24,490 bases of DNA, taken from IMG/VR virus record IMGVR_UViG_3300027896_000210, positions 1 through 24,490 of that record; one strand, given 5' to 3'. Shown piece by piece: positions 4,726 through 12,098 of this stretch (position 1 is the stretch's first letter; each line of letters begins with the position of its first letter). The position numbers and the translations under genes are program-made. The notes beneath the pieces were generated by a model. That model saw only the letters and a program-made list of their open reading frames with translations, made no database searches and had not been told where the DNA came from. This DNA comes from a virus.

Positions 4726-7296
4726 ATGGCAGTTTTAGTCTCACCTGGCGTAAGCATTTCGGTTATTGATCAATCGATCAATGTCGGCGCAGGACCAGGA
4801 ACAGTACCCCTAATTTTTATTGCCACACAGCAAGATAAATTAGATCCAACAAGCTCGGGCGTCGTAGCACAAGGCACCACAAAGGCTAATGCCGGCAAGG
4901 TTTGGTCTATAACATCACAGAGGGATTTGGTTACCACATTTGGTGATCCAGTCTTCTATTCTGTAAGTGGAACATCGTTGAATGGTTACCCATTAAATGA
5001 ATATGGTTTGTTAGCAGCTTATTCGTATCTAGGTCTTTCGAATCTAGTAAGAGTTGTTCGTGCAGATATTGATACCTCACAATTACAACCTGATCCAGTT
5101 GAACCAACAAGTCCAGCAGCAGCAGGAACATATTGGTTTGATCAATCTTCGAATGGTTCTGCATATGGTTTGTTTACTCGCAGTGGTGTATTTCCAAATG
5201 AAGTTTGGGTAACAGTAACTCCAAAGTATGTATATGATTTCGCAACAGGTGTTGTAAATGTTCCAGTACCGGGCGATGGTGTAAACGGCGATTATGCGGT
5301 TGTATTCCAAACAGCAAATGGTACATTGTCGTATTGGACAAAGACTGGTGGTGTATGGGTTCAATTAGGAACTACAGTAGGTACACAGATGTTAATTCAA
5401 TCTGTATGGCCAGACTTAACGAATGTTCTAACAACTCAAACATATTGGGTTAAGACTACATCGGCAGCACAAGGTGCTAATATGGTTCTTCGTGAGATGA
5501 GTGCTACATTGGTGGCATTTGTTCAAGTTGAAGCTCCTATTTTAGCAAATGATGCAGCAGCAAATACTTATTACAGTACAAACGCCACAGGTTCTGCAGG
5601 ACAGGTTTATGTTGAACCAGTTATTACTGGTGTAGGTGCAACCGCAACAAATTCGTTAGAATTTAGATTGGGTGCTACCGCAACCACTTGGGCAACATTT
5701 ACAACTATCGTTGGATCTACTAGTGTTCCTACATCGGGACCAGCAAATGGTCAACTATGGTTTAATGCATTATTGGGTCTAAATAGTGCCGGCCAATCTA
5801 CAATTGATATTCTTGTCAATGATGGTGCCGATCACTGGCTGAATTGCAATTTGCCAGGATTCACACTTCCTGGTTCAACTGGTAATCCAACATTGTATCC
5901 ACAATCTGGTGATCCACGTGATAATGTTCCAGCACCTGTGTTGGTTGCTAATGATCTCTGGGTTCAAACAGATGTTCTTCCATATCCTGTTATTAAGTAT
6001 TGGAATGGTTCTGCTTGGGTACTGATTAGCAATAAAGATCAAACTTCTAACCACGGTATTATCTTCCAGGATGCACGTTCAAATCCACTTTACAAATTAG
6101 GTGGCATTGTCGGTACAGGTGCAAACAACGGTGGTGGTAATAATCCTGACTTAGACGCAGATGCTCCACAAGGTGCATTGTATCCAAAGGGATTCCTACT
6201 ATGGAACACACGTTATTCTACAAACAATGTTAAGGTTTGGGAATCACCATATGTATTTGATAGCATAACAGCATCACCAGATAATACAAACAATGGTTCA
6301 ACAGGACGTTGGGTTACAACATCGGGCAATAATGCGGGTGGTGTACCTTATATGGGTGCAGCAGCACAGAATATTGTTATTGTACAAGCAATTCAATCAA
6401 CGATTGTTTCTAATCAAGATATTCGCGCAGAAGATTTGTATTTCAATCTAATTGCTGCTCCGGGATATGTTGAAGCTATCGATGAAATGTTAGTCCTAAA
6501 TGATGATCGTAAGGATACAGCATTCGTTGTTGGTGATACACCGTTCACATTAAATGCAACAGGAACAGCATTGCAAAATTGGGCAACCGATGCAAGCGGT
6601 GCATTTGATAATAATGCTGATGGTTTGGTATCTGCAAGTAAGTATTTTGCTTGCTGGTATCCAAGTGGATTGAGTACAAATGTTGATGGAACTGATGTTG
6701 TTGTTCCGCCATCGCATATGGCTCTTCGTACCATTGCATACAATGACCAGGTTGCTTATCCATGGTTTGCACCAGCTGGTCTACAACGCGGTGTTGTTAA
6801 TAATGCTGCCGATGTTGGTTATGTTAATGCATCCGGACAATTTGTAACAGTTAAGTTGAATGAAGGTCAACGTGATATTCTATATCAGAATGGTGTTAAT
6901 CCTATTCGTGTAATGCCTGCAGGTGGTATTGTTGTATTCGGACAGAAGACACGTCAGCCATATTCAAGTGCAACAGATCGTATCAACGTAGTTCGCCTAG
7001 AAAACTACTTGCGCTACCAATTGAATAACCTTGCGCTACCATTCTTGTTTGAACCTAACGATACAACAACTCGTAAGGCAGTAACTGATGCATTCAATAG
7101 ATTCCTTTCAGAACTTATTACATTGCGCGGTTTGTATGACTTCTTAGTTGTTTGTGACTTGAGCAATAACACACCAGCTCGTATCGATAGAAATGAGTTG
7201 TGGATTGATATTGCAATTCAACCTGTTAAGGCAATTGAATTTATTTACATTCCTATCAGAATTAAGAATACAGGTGCAAGCCTAACTTCAGTATAA
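4726..7296 (+). CDS. 18: Tail sheath protein gp18
   Basis: Contractile sheath subunit that forms stacked rings around the tail tube and shortens on infection. The N-terminus (residues 1-117: VSPGVSISVIDQS, then YSYLGLSNLVRVVRADID) and the C-terminal part (about 550-856) match the conserved T4-type sheath core. The end, with DRINVVRLENYLRYQ, DFLVVCDLSNN, LWIDIAIQPVKAIEFIYIPI, is especially characteristic. At 856 residues it is longer than T4 gp18 (659). The extra length lies in residues about 118-540, which contain several Trp-centred beta-rich modules (see findings). The ATG has an ideal ribosome-binding site and a GATAAATA, consistent with high late expression. A strong terminator follows, so sheath is probably made from its own message. 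Confidence 0.92.
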   Translation: MAVLVSPGVSISVIDQSINVGAGPGTVPLIFIATQQDKLDPTSSGVVAQGTTKANAGKVWSITSQRDLVTTFGDPVFYSVSGTSLNGYPLNEYGLLAAYSYLGLSNLVRVVRADIDTSQLQPDPVEPTSPAAAGTYWFDQSSNGSAYGLFTRSGVFPNEVWVTVTPKYVYDFATGVVNVPVPGDGVNGDYAVVFQTANGTLSYWTKTGGVWVQLGTTVGTQMLIQSVWPDLTNVLTTQTYWVKTTSAAQGANMVLREMSATLVAFVQVEAPILANDAAANTYYSTNATGSAGQVYVEPVITGVGATATNSLEFRLGATATTWATFTTIVGSTSVPTSGPANGQLWFNALLGLNSAGQSTIDILVNDGADHWLNCNLPGFTLPGSTGNPTLYPQSGDPRDNVPAPVLVANDLWVQTDVLPYPVIKYWNGSAWVLISNKDQTSNHGIIFQDARSNPLYKLGGIVGTGANNGGGNNPDLDADAPQGALYPKGFLLWNTRYSTNNVKVWESPYVFDSITASPDNTNNGSTGRWVTTSGNNAGGVPYMGAAAQNIVIVQAIQSTIVSNQDIRAEDLYFNLIAAPGYVEAIDEMLVLNDDRKDTAFVVGDTPFTLNATGTALQNWATDASGAFDNNADGLVSASKYFACWYPSGLSTNVDGTDVVVPPSHMALRTIAYNDQVAYPWFAPAGLQRGVVNNAADVGYVNASGQFVTVKLNEGQRDILYQNGVNPIRVMPAGGIVVFGQKTRQPYSSATDRINVVRLENYLRYQLNNLALPFLFEPNDTTTRKAVTDAFNRFLSELITLRGLYDFLVVCDLSNNTPARIDRNELWIDIAIQPVKAIEFIYIPIRIKNTGASLTSV

Positions 7297-7312
7297 TCTG
7301 ATAATATTTACG

Positions 7313-7338
7313 ATGCCCGCTTCGGCGGGCATCTTTTT
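7313..7338 (+). terminator. Intrinsic terminator after the sheath gene
   Basis: ATGCCCGC (7313-7320), loop TTCG, GCGGGCAT (7325-7332), then CTTTTT. A perfect 8-bp GC-rich stem with a UUCG tetraloop and a T-run, 16 nt after the sheath stop. Confidence 0.9.
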
Positions 7339-7342
7339 GGCT

Positions 7343-7350
7343 GATAAATA
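7343..7350 (+). promoter_or_regulatory. Late-promoter-like octamer GATAAATA (leaderless arrangement)
   Basis: Directly after the terminator and exactly 4 nt before the ATG at 7355, as at 2695-2702/2707. The two sites share the string GATAAATATT. Confidence 0.6.
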
Positions 7351-7354
7351 TTCA

Positions 7355-8050
7355 ATGTTTCCGGAATCCCTATCTTTAAGAAGATTTATCAGAGTATTGC
7401 AATCCCAAGAGAATGCCGATTGTTGCACAGCTTCAGCATCATTGATTGCAGCGGAAATGATTATGTCATCTGTAGGGAAAAATATGAATTTTTCTAGATT
7501 ATATGTTTATTATATGACAAGAAAAATTCAAAATAGATTAAAACAGCGTGGTGCAGAATTAAAAGACACACTTAATGCTCTTACGATATATGGTGCATCT
7601 CCAGAAAATAATTGGCCATTTAGTATAAGCAGGATAGATAGAGAACCTAATATTCCTGCAATAGAAGCAGGAGTATATTATAGGGTACAATCTTATAAAG
7701 AAGTTTCATCAGAAGAGTTTAAGACTTATTTAATACGGAATATTCCGATAATTATCGGTATACGAACCGGGACAAAATTCTGGAAGCTCAATGGCCCACT
7801 TGAAGAACAAGCATATAAAGCCGTAAATATTACGGATAATCGTCCATCAACCGGTCATGCTATGACTGTTATAGGCTACGATGACAAAATAGGTGGTGGA
7901 TCTTGGATTGTGGCTAATTCTTTAGGTCCGCGCTGGGGATTTCAGGGATATGGAGCAATACCATATGAGTGTAATGTTGATATAGGTGAATCGTATGTTA
8001 TTACAAAGTTTGCTGGAATAGAGGCTGGTAAAAAAATTTCTGAGAATTGA
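7355..8050 (+). CDS. Papain-like (C1 family) cysteine peptidase
   Basis: 231 residues from ATG 7355. An upstream in-frame ATG at 7313 lies in the terminator stem and adds only residues encoded by it, so I reject that start. The papain active-site order is complete. Q18 with C24 in QENADCCTAS has exactly the Gln-x5-Cys spacing of papain Q19/C25. H168 is in STGHAMTVIGYDD. N188 is in WIVANSLGPRWGFQGYG, matching the family NSWG...WG..GY pattern. There is no signal peptide or prodomain, so it should be active in the cytoplasm or in the virion. It has its own octamer and no ribosome-binding site, and it sits between sheath and tube, where T4 has nothing. Targets are unknown: host proteins, phage structural proteins or cell-wall-linked proteins are all possible. 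Confidence 0.8.
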   Translation: MFPESLSLRRFIRVLQSQENADCCTASASLIAAEMIMSSVGKNMNFSRLYVYYMTRKIQNRLKQRGAELKDTLNALTIYGASPENNWPFSISRIDREPNIPAIEAGVYYRVQSYKEVSSEEFKTYLIRNIPIIIGIRTGTKFWKLNGPLEEQAYKAVNITDNRPSTGHAMTVIGYDDKIGGGSWIVANSLGPRWGFQGYGAIPYECNVDIGESYVITKFAGIEAGKKISEN

Positions 8051-8056
8051 TAAATA
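8049..8056 (+). promoter_or_regulatory. Late-promoter-like octamer GATAAATA before the tail tube
   Basis: It overlaps the peptidase stop and lies 27 nt before the tube ATG, which has GCAGGAGAT (8071-8079) as ribosome-binding site. Confidence 0.65.
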
Positions 8057-8083
8057 GTATTAGCTTTTAAGCAGGAGATAAAG

Positions 8084-8698
8084 ATGGCAAATTTAGCTAA
8101 ATTCGGTATTCCATTAGATGGAAACAAACTGGGTATCCTTCACCCAAAGCAGAAGTATCGTTTTAGAGTTGTCTGGCAGAATTTCGGCGAGAACAACGGT
8201 TTGCGCGAAATGACTGCTAACGTAATGACATGCACTCGTCCAAAGATTACATATGATGAAGTCAAACTAGACTCATACAACTCGGTTGCATGGATTCAAG
8301 GTAAGCATACTTTCGATCCAGTTGAAATTAAATTACGTGATGATATTACTAATTCGGTAATTTCTTCAGTTGGTGCACAAATTCAGAAACAGATGAATCA
8401 CTTTGAACAAACAAGTGCTGTCGCTGGTATTAATTACAAATTCGCAATGGAAATTCATTCGTTAGATGGTACTGACAACGAACAACTCGAATCGTGGGTC
8501 CTAGACGGATGCTGGATTCAAGCAGCAGCATATGGTGAAGGCGATTATGCAAGCGGTGATCCAAATGAAGTTACATTAACAATTCGTTTCGATAACGCAA
8601 CAAATGTTTCGGGTCCAAATACAAACAACGGAACAACAGTAGGTGGAAATCCATATCCAGATATTGCCAGCCCAACTGGCGGTACTACATTCGCATAA
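8084..8698 (+). CDS. 19: Tail tube protein gp19
   Basis: 204 residues of the T4 gp19 type, the subunit of the inner tube through which DNA passes. Recognisable parts are KYRFRVVWQNFG near residue 24, MTANVMTCTRPKITYDEVKLDSYNS (split here as MTANVMTCTR and the following PKITYDEVKLDSYNS), VEIKLRDDITNSV, and a late ESWVLDGCWIQAA followed by EVTLTIRFDNA. These belong to the tube fold shared with Hcp. T4 gp19 is 163 residues; the additional C-terminal 30 or so residues here are Gly/Pro/Asn-rich and probably flexible. It has its own promoter-like octamer and strong ribosome-binding site, fitting a protein needed in many copies. Confidence 0.88.
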   Translation: MANLAKFGIPLDGNKLGILHPKQKYRFRVVWQNFGENNGLREMTANVMTCTRPKITYDEVKLDSYNSVAWIQGKHTFDPVEIKLRDDITNSVISSVGAQIQKQMNHFEQTSAVAGINYKFAMEIHSLDGTDNEQLESWVLDGCWIQAAAYGEGDYASGDPNEVTLTIRFDNATNVSGPNTNNGTTVGGNPYPDIASPTGGTTFA

Positions 8699-8722
8699 TA
8701 GCGAGTTTTTGGAGGTGGCTTA

Positions 8723-9988
8723 GTGCCTAGCTTCTCAGGTCTATTCACGTCATTGACAGGTGCGGGCTTCTTTTATGAAAGGAGCACGCGCCATGCCACG
8801 TATAATTTCAATCAGGAAGCGCAATCTTTATATAGGAATCAACCGCGTTTCCCGTTTGAGTATTATATTGACATAAGACTCAATAATGTAGGTTCAGCAG
8901 CCTATTATATTCAACAATATTTCAATACACCACAATGGAGTCAAATTGCTCCTCTAGTGAAGACTATTGAAATGCCTTCTTATAAGATCGAAACCACTCC
9001 CCTTAATCAATACAATAGAAAACGACTTAGTCAAACTAAAATTGCCTTCGAACCTGTTAAGGTTGTTTTTCATGATGTAGCTGATGGTAAGACATTGAAA
9101 TTTTGGGATATGTATTATAGATACTATTTCAATGACGGAAATGAGCCTGGTAAGAATATAGCAAAACAGAGTCAGACAAAAAATGGAACAATGTCTACTG
9201 AAACTCTATTAAAGAATATTACTCCATCATTTAATCCTAATATTGCTGGTTTAGGATCAAGCATAAAAAATCTATTTCAGAGTAATTTGCCTACCGGGGC
9301 GGAACGTCCAACTGATACTGTTGGTAGTAAACAGGATACACAAAATATTGTTTCTGATGTATTAAATAATCACAACTTTGGTTTTAATTTACCTGTAGTG
9401 GCAAATGTTAGAAATTTAATTCAGACTATTGATATCTATCAGGTACACGGTGGACGATTTAATCAGGTAACACTTGTTAATCCTAGAATTTCTGCATTTA
9501 CTCACGACGTATTAAATTATGCCGCTGGTGATAAGACACTCGAATTAACCTTTACATTTGAATACGAGTATGCTTACTATACTATTCAAAATATGAAATT
9601 AGGTGGTGGAGAACCACAGAATGATTCAACTATAGATCAATTTTCGCATGGTGAATTCTTAGAATTACCAGCACTTGCATTTAATGCAACCTTGCTAGAC
9701 TTTATCGAATCTAATAATCCATTATTAAATTCTGACAATCCTATTCTACAAAGAATTGGAAAGAATACACAATCGGCATTAGGTGCGGTAACAGGTGCAT
9801 TTGCATCTGATAAGATAGTTAGACGGGTGAGTGCTAGTGCTCTTGATGGTTTAGCACATATTTCTCCTACACCGTATAATCCACAACCGAATCCAGTAAT
9901 ACAAACACGACCGTTTGCTTCAACCGCTCTTCCGACTACCCTGGCTTATAGGCCAGTAAATCTAACGGGAGGAAATCCGGGTGGCTAA
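8723..9988 (+). CDS. Putative baseplate tube-cap/initiator protein (gp48/gp54-like)
   Basis: 421 residues from GTG 8723, chosen because GGAGG (8711-8715) is 7 nt upstream. It has two stretches with the tube-like pattern: KTIEMPSYKIETTPLNQYNR plus KIAFEPVKVVFHDV near residues 80-120, and a partner region RISAFTHDVLNYAAGDKTL plus ELTFTFEYEYAYY near 250-285. In T4 the baseplate proteins gp48 and gp54 have this tube-related fold and nucleate tube polymerisation. A Gln/Asn/Ser-rich linker lies between the two halves, and the C-terminus is Pro/Asn-rich. Position immediately after the tube gene supports a tube-end role. Which of gp48 or gp54 it corresponds to cannot be decided here. Confidence 0.5.
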   Translation: MPSFSGLFTSLTGAGFFYERSTRHATYNFNQEAQSLYRNQPRFPFEYYIDIRLNNVGSAAYYIQQYFNTPQWSQIAPLVKTIEMPSYKIETTPLNQYNRKRLSQTKIAFEPVKVVFHDVADGKTLKFWDMYYRYYFNDGNEPGKNIAKQSQTKNGTMSTETLLKNITPSFNPNIAGLGSSIKNLFQSNLPTGAERPTDTVGSKQDTQNIVSDVLNNHNFGFNLPVVANVRNLIQTIDIYQVHGGRFNQVTLVNPRISAFTHDVLNYAAGDKTLELTFTFEYEYAYYTIQNMKLGGGEPQNDSTIDQFSHGEFLELPALAFNATLLDFIESNNPLLNSDNPILQRIGKNTQSALGAVTGAFASDKIVRRVSASALDGLAHISPTPYNPQPNPVIQTRPFASTALPTTLAYRPVNLTGGNPGG

Positions 9989-10454
9989 TTCGAATATAGC
10001 ATCAATTGGACGTTTCAGTTCTCAGATGTTGACATATCTAGGAACACAGAAAACTGTTCAGATCATAAATGGTGTCCCTACAAATACATTTAAGTATAAA
10101 CAAGGATATACCGTATATCCTAATGCAGGTTCAGTATCTCAGGCCGCCCTTGGAGGCGGAGTAGTAGGTAATTATTCAGCCGCATCTTATGATTCTACAA
10201 AATCCTATTTTCTATCAAGAGGGGTAGGATCACTATATGCTGATACTATGGCAGGATTAGCAATAGATATGGCAGCTCAAATAGGAATAACACCGCAGGC
10301 ATTACTTGAACAGGCAGAAGTTAGTGGCTTGCTTTATTTTTCAGAAAACGCATATAGATCTTTGAATAATTTAAGAGACCCCGGAAATCAAGTCGGTACT
10401 GTTACATCTGTTGATAATAGATATAGTATTCAGGCAAGTCAGATAAGATCTTAG
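9981..10454 (+). CDS. Unknown 157-residue protein, probably virion-associated
   Basis: The start is GTG 9981, overlapping the previous stop by 8 nt, with GGGAGG (9967-9972) 8 nt before it. The sequence is rich in Gly, Ser, Tyr and Ala (GGGVVGNYSAASYDSTKSY, about residues 59-77), followed by a helical ADTMAGLAIDMAAQIG segment and a C-terminal YSIQASQIRS. There is no signal peptide or catalytic motif. I do not recognise a family. Tight coupling to the tube-cap-like gene suggests it is made with, and may bind, the baseplate or tube end. Confidence 0.7.
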   Translation: MANSNIASIGRFSSQMLTYLGTQKTVQIINGVPTNTFKYKQGYTVYPNAGSVSQAALGGGVVGNYSAASYDSTKSYFLSRGVGSLYADTMAGLAIDMAAQIGITPQALLEQAEVSGLLYFSENAYRSLNNLRDPGNQVGTVTSVDNRYSIQASQIRS

Positions 10455-10455
10455 C

Positions 10456-10896
10456 ATGAGTAATTCTTTTTTAAAGGGTAAATATCAACCCACGAATCCA
10501 AATAAATATGTAGGGACTTATCCTATTATCTATAGATCTTCCTGGGAACTAACTGTAATGAGAATGTTTGATGATCATCCAAACATTACAGCCTGGGCAA
10601 GTGAATCCCTTAAAATCCCATACCAGAATCCGTTTACCGGTAAATACACCGTGTACGTGCCAGATTTTGTGGTTACTTATGTGGATGCTAAAGGTAGTCG
10701 TATAGTAGAGATTATCGAAGTAAAGCCAGCCAAAGAGACGTTCCTGGAACAGGCAAAAAGTCAAAGGGCTAAGGCAGCGGTTGCATTGAATACCTATAAA
10801 TGGGCAGCAGCACAAGCGTTTGCAAGTCAGCATGGCATGATATTTAGGGTTATGACAGAAAATAATATCTATAATAATCCGAAGGGGAAAGCTTAA
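10456..10896 (+). CDS. 4: Head completion protein gp4, nuclease-like
   Basis: 146 residues matching the T4 gp4 (also called gp50/65) head-completion family, which acts on the filled head before tail joining. It has the PD-(D/E)xK nuclease core: E31 in YRSSWELTVMRMFD, PD at 69-70 in VYVPDFVVTY, and E88-V-K90 in EIIEVKPAKE. The N-terminal SFLKGKYQPTNPNKYVGTYP is typical of the group. It probably trims or prepares the DNA end or portal region; that role is inferred from the family. Its stop overlaps the small-terminase start (TAATG), placing it in a packaging operon, unlike the T4 order. Confidence 0.85.
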   Translation: MSNSFLKGKYQPTNPNKYVGTYPIIYRSSWELTVMRMFDDHPNITAWASESLKIPYQNPFTGKYTVYVPDFVVTYVDAKGSRIVEIIEVKPAKETFLEQAKSQRAKAAVALNTYKWAAAQAFASQHGMIFRVMTENNIYNNPKGKA

Positions 10897-11402
10897 TGAC
10901 TAAGAAAATGGAAGATTTTTTTAATTTACCACCCGCTGATGGGCCGGAGGTCGAGGTAGCATTACCTACAAAATCTAAAGAACAACTGATGGTGGAAGCT
11001 AGAGAAATATATTCAGCACTAACAACTGCAGAAAAGGTAGATTATGCTCTGCCTACTGTAGTGGGTCTAGATGATCACGATAATGATATGGACGATATAG
11101 CCACAAAGGCTGTAAAGACATTCAATGATTTGATTGCATTAGGTGGCAATGTACCGGATATGCATGCCGGCAAGATATATGAAGTAGCAGGTATGATGCT
11201 AAAAACCGCACTTGAAGCCAAAAATGCCAAAGCAGAAAGAAAATTAAAAATGATTGATCTTCAACTTAAGAAAGTTCGTGCAGAACAGGTTGATATAGAT
11301 CAGGGGAATGGCGATCGTCGTAATTCCACAGGTGGCGAATTCGACCGTAACGAATTACTCAAATATATTGTATCCAGTAAAACTGAAAAGTCTGATAAAT
11401 AG
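10896..11402 (+). CDS. 16: Terminase small subunit gp16
   Basis: 168 residues. The region FNDLIALGGNVPDMHAGKIYEVAGMM followed by LKTALEAKNAKAERKLKMIDLQLKKVRAEQ (about residues 66-128, here joined from two parts) is the central helical oligomerisation part of T4-like gp16. An acidic N-terminus and a charged C-terminal tail flank it. gp16 forms a ring that recognises phage DNA and stimulates the ATPase and nuclease of gp17. TAATG coupling to gp4. The octamer GATAAATA overlaps its last codons and drives the following genes. Confidence 0.8.
   Translation: MTKKMEDFFNLPPADGPEVEVALPTKSKEQLMVEAREIYSALTTAEKVDYALPTVVGLDDHDNDMDDIATKAVKTFNDLIALGGNVPDMHAGKIYEVAGMMLKTALEAKNAKAERKLKMIDLQLKKVRAEQVDIDQGNGDRRNSTGGEFDRNELLKYIVSSKTEKSDK
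11394..11401 (+). promoter_or_regulatory. Late-promoter-like octamer GATAAATA
   Basis: Overlaps the end of gp16 and lies 22 nt before ATG 11424. It is followed by a hairpin with the ribosome-binding site in the loop. Confidence 0.6.
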
Positions 11403-11423
11403 TAATAGCACTGGAGTTACTAT
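11399..11423 (+). promoter_or_regulatory. Hairpin presenting the ribosome-binding site in its loop
   Basis: ATAGTAA (11399-11405) pairs with TTACTAT (11417-11423); the 11-nt loop ends in GGAG (11413-11416), 7 nt before the ATG. It shares CACTGGAGTT with the hairpin at 3168-3186. Confidence 0.45.
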
Positions 11424-12098
11424 ATGGCAGAAAAGAAATCATTTACAAATTACGTTGCAGAAGTTAAGACAGAATATAAGTATGTCTTAAAATTCGCCGT
11501 ACATGAGATGACTGATACAATGATTGATTGTCTTGAGTCATCGCTTAAGAAATATGACCTAAAGTCAGCATCCTCTTTTAGAAAAACCCCCATTCAAGAA
11601 AGTCCACTGGATTTTCCTAATGTAAAGAACACAGAAGTTTTTATTTGTGATATGGTATTGGGTTATCCTGCTTCTTTAGATTTTCTAAGAACATTTATTT
11701 GTAATAACGTTGGAATTTCTCCAGCATTGCTTGCTGTCTATTCCGAGAATGATCCACGCCAAATAGAAACAGATTTATATGTTGATAGAAATTCTCCAGA
11801 ATACAAGAAAGCATATAAGACACGTCTTGGTCATGATTATCAAGAAACAGACGATGTTGTTTTAGGAACAGATCCTGTTAAACATAATATCGAATTTCTT
11901 AAGCAATTAGAGCAGGTACGTAAAGAAAGAAATGTAACAACAGTAGAAAATCCTTTAAGTCCAGCAGCAACAACCGATCATTCTACATTGCCGAAGGGAT
12001 ATGATGAATTTAATGATCCTAAGAGTTTACATAAAGATGACGGTGGGCTTTTCGGTCGCGTTAAGAAGCCTAACTTAATGAAAGTGGGGGTTCTATAA
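11424..12098 (+). CDS. Unknown 224-residue protein with capsid-targeting-like N-terminus
   Basis: The product opens MAEKKSFTNYVAEVK; SFTNYVAE-V is close to the T4 targeting peptide TYQEFIAE-A. Next comes a compact domain (about residues 15-130: YKYVLKFAVHEMTDTMIDCLES, then VFICDMVLGYPASLDFLRTFI and LAVYSENDPRQIE), and then a low-complexity, charged tail ending GGLFGRVKKPNLMKVGVL. I do not recognise the fold. It is driven by its own octamer, coupled by TAATG to the 603-residue gene, and inserted between the two terminase subunits. A virion or assembly function is likely but unproven. Confidence 0.75.
   Translation: MAEKKSFTNYVAEVKTEYKYVLKFAVHEMTDTMIDCLESSLKKYDLKSASSFRKTPIQESPLDFPNVKNTEVFICDMVLGYPASLDFLRTFICNNVGISPALLAVYSENDPRQIETDLYVDRNSPEYKKAYKTRLGHDYQETDDVVLGTDPVKHNIEFLKQLEQVRKERNVTTVENPLSPAATTDHSTLPKGYDEFNDPKSLHKDDGGLFGRVKKPNLMKVGVL

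Noticed and set aside
7313-7354. ATG start of the cysteine peptidase at 7313
   Set aside because: The codons are the terminator hairpin itself; no ribosome-binding site; the active-site region is unaffected by starting at 7355.
11308-11490. A 60-residue + strand frame overlapping gp16 and the 11424 gene
   Set aside because: Out of frame with two well-supported genes, and it crosses the promoter octamer and hairpin.
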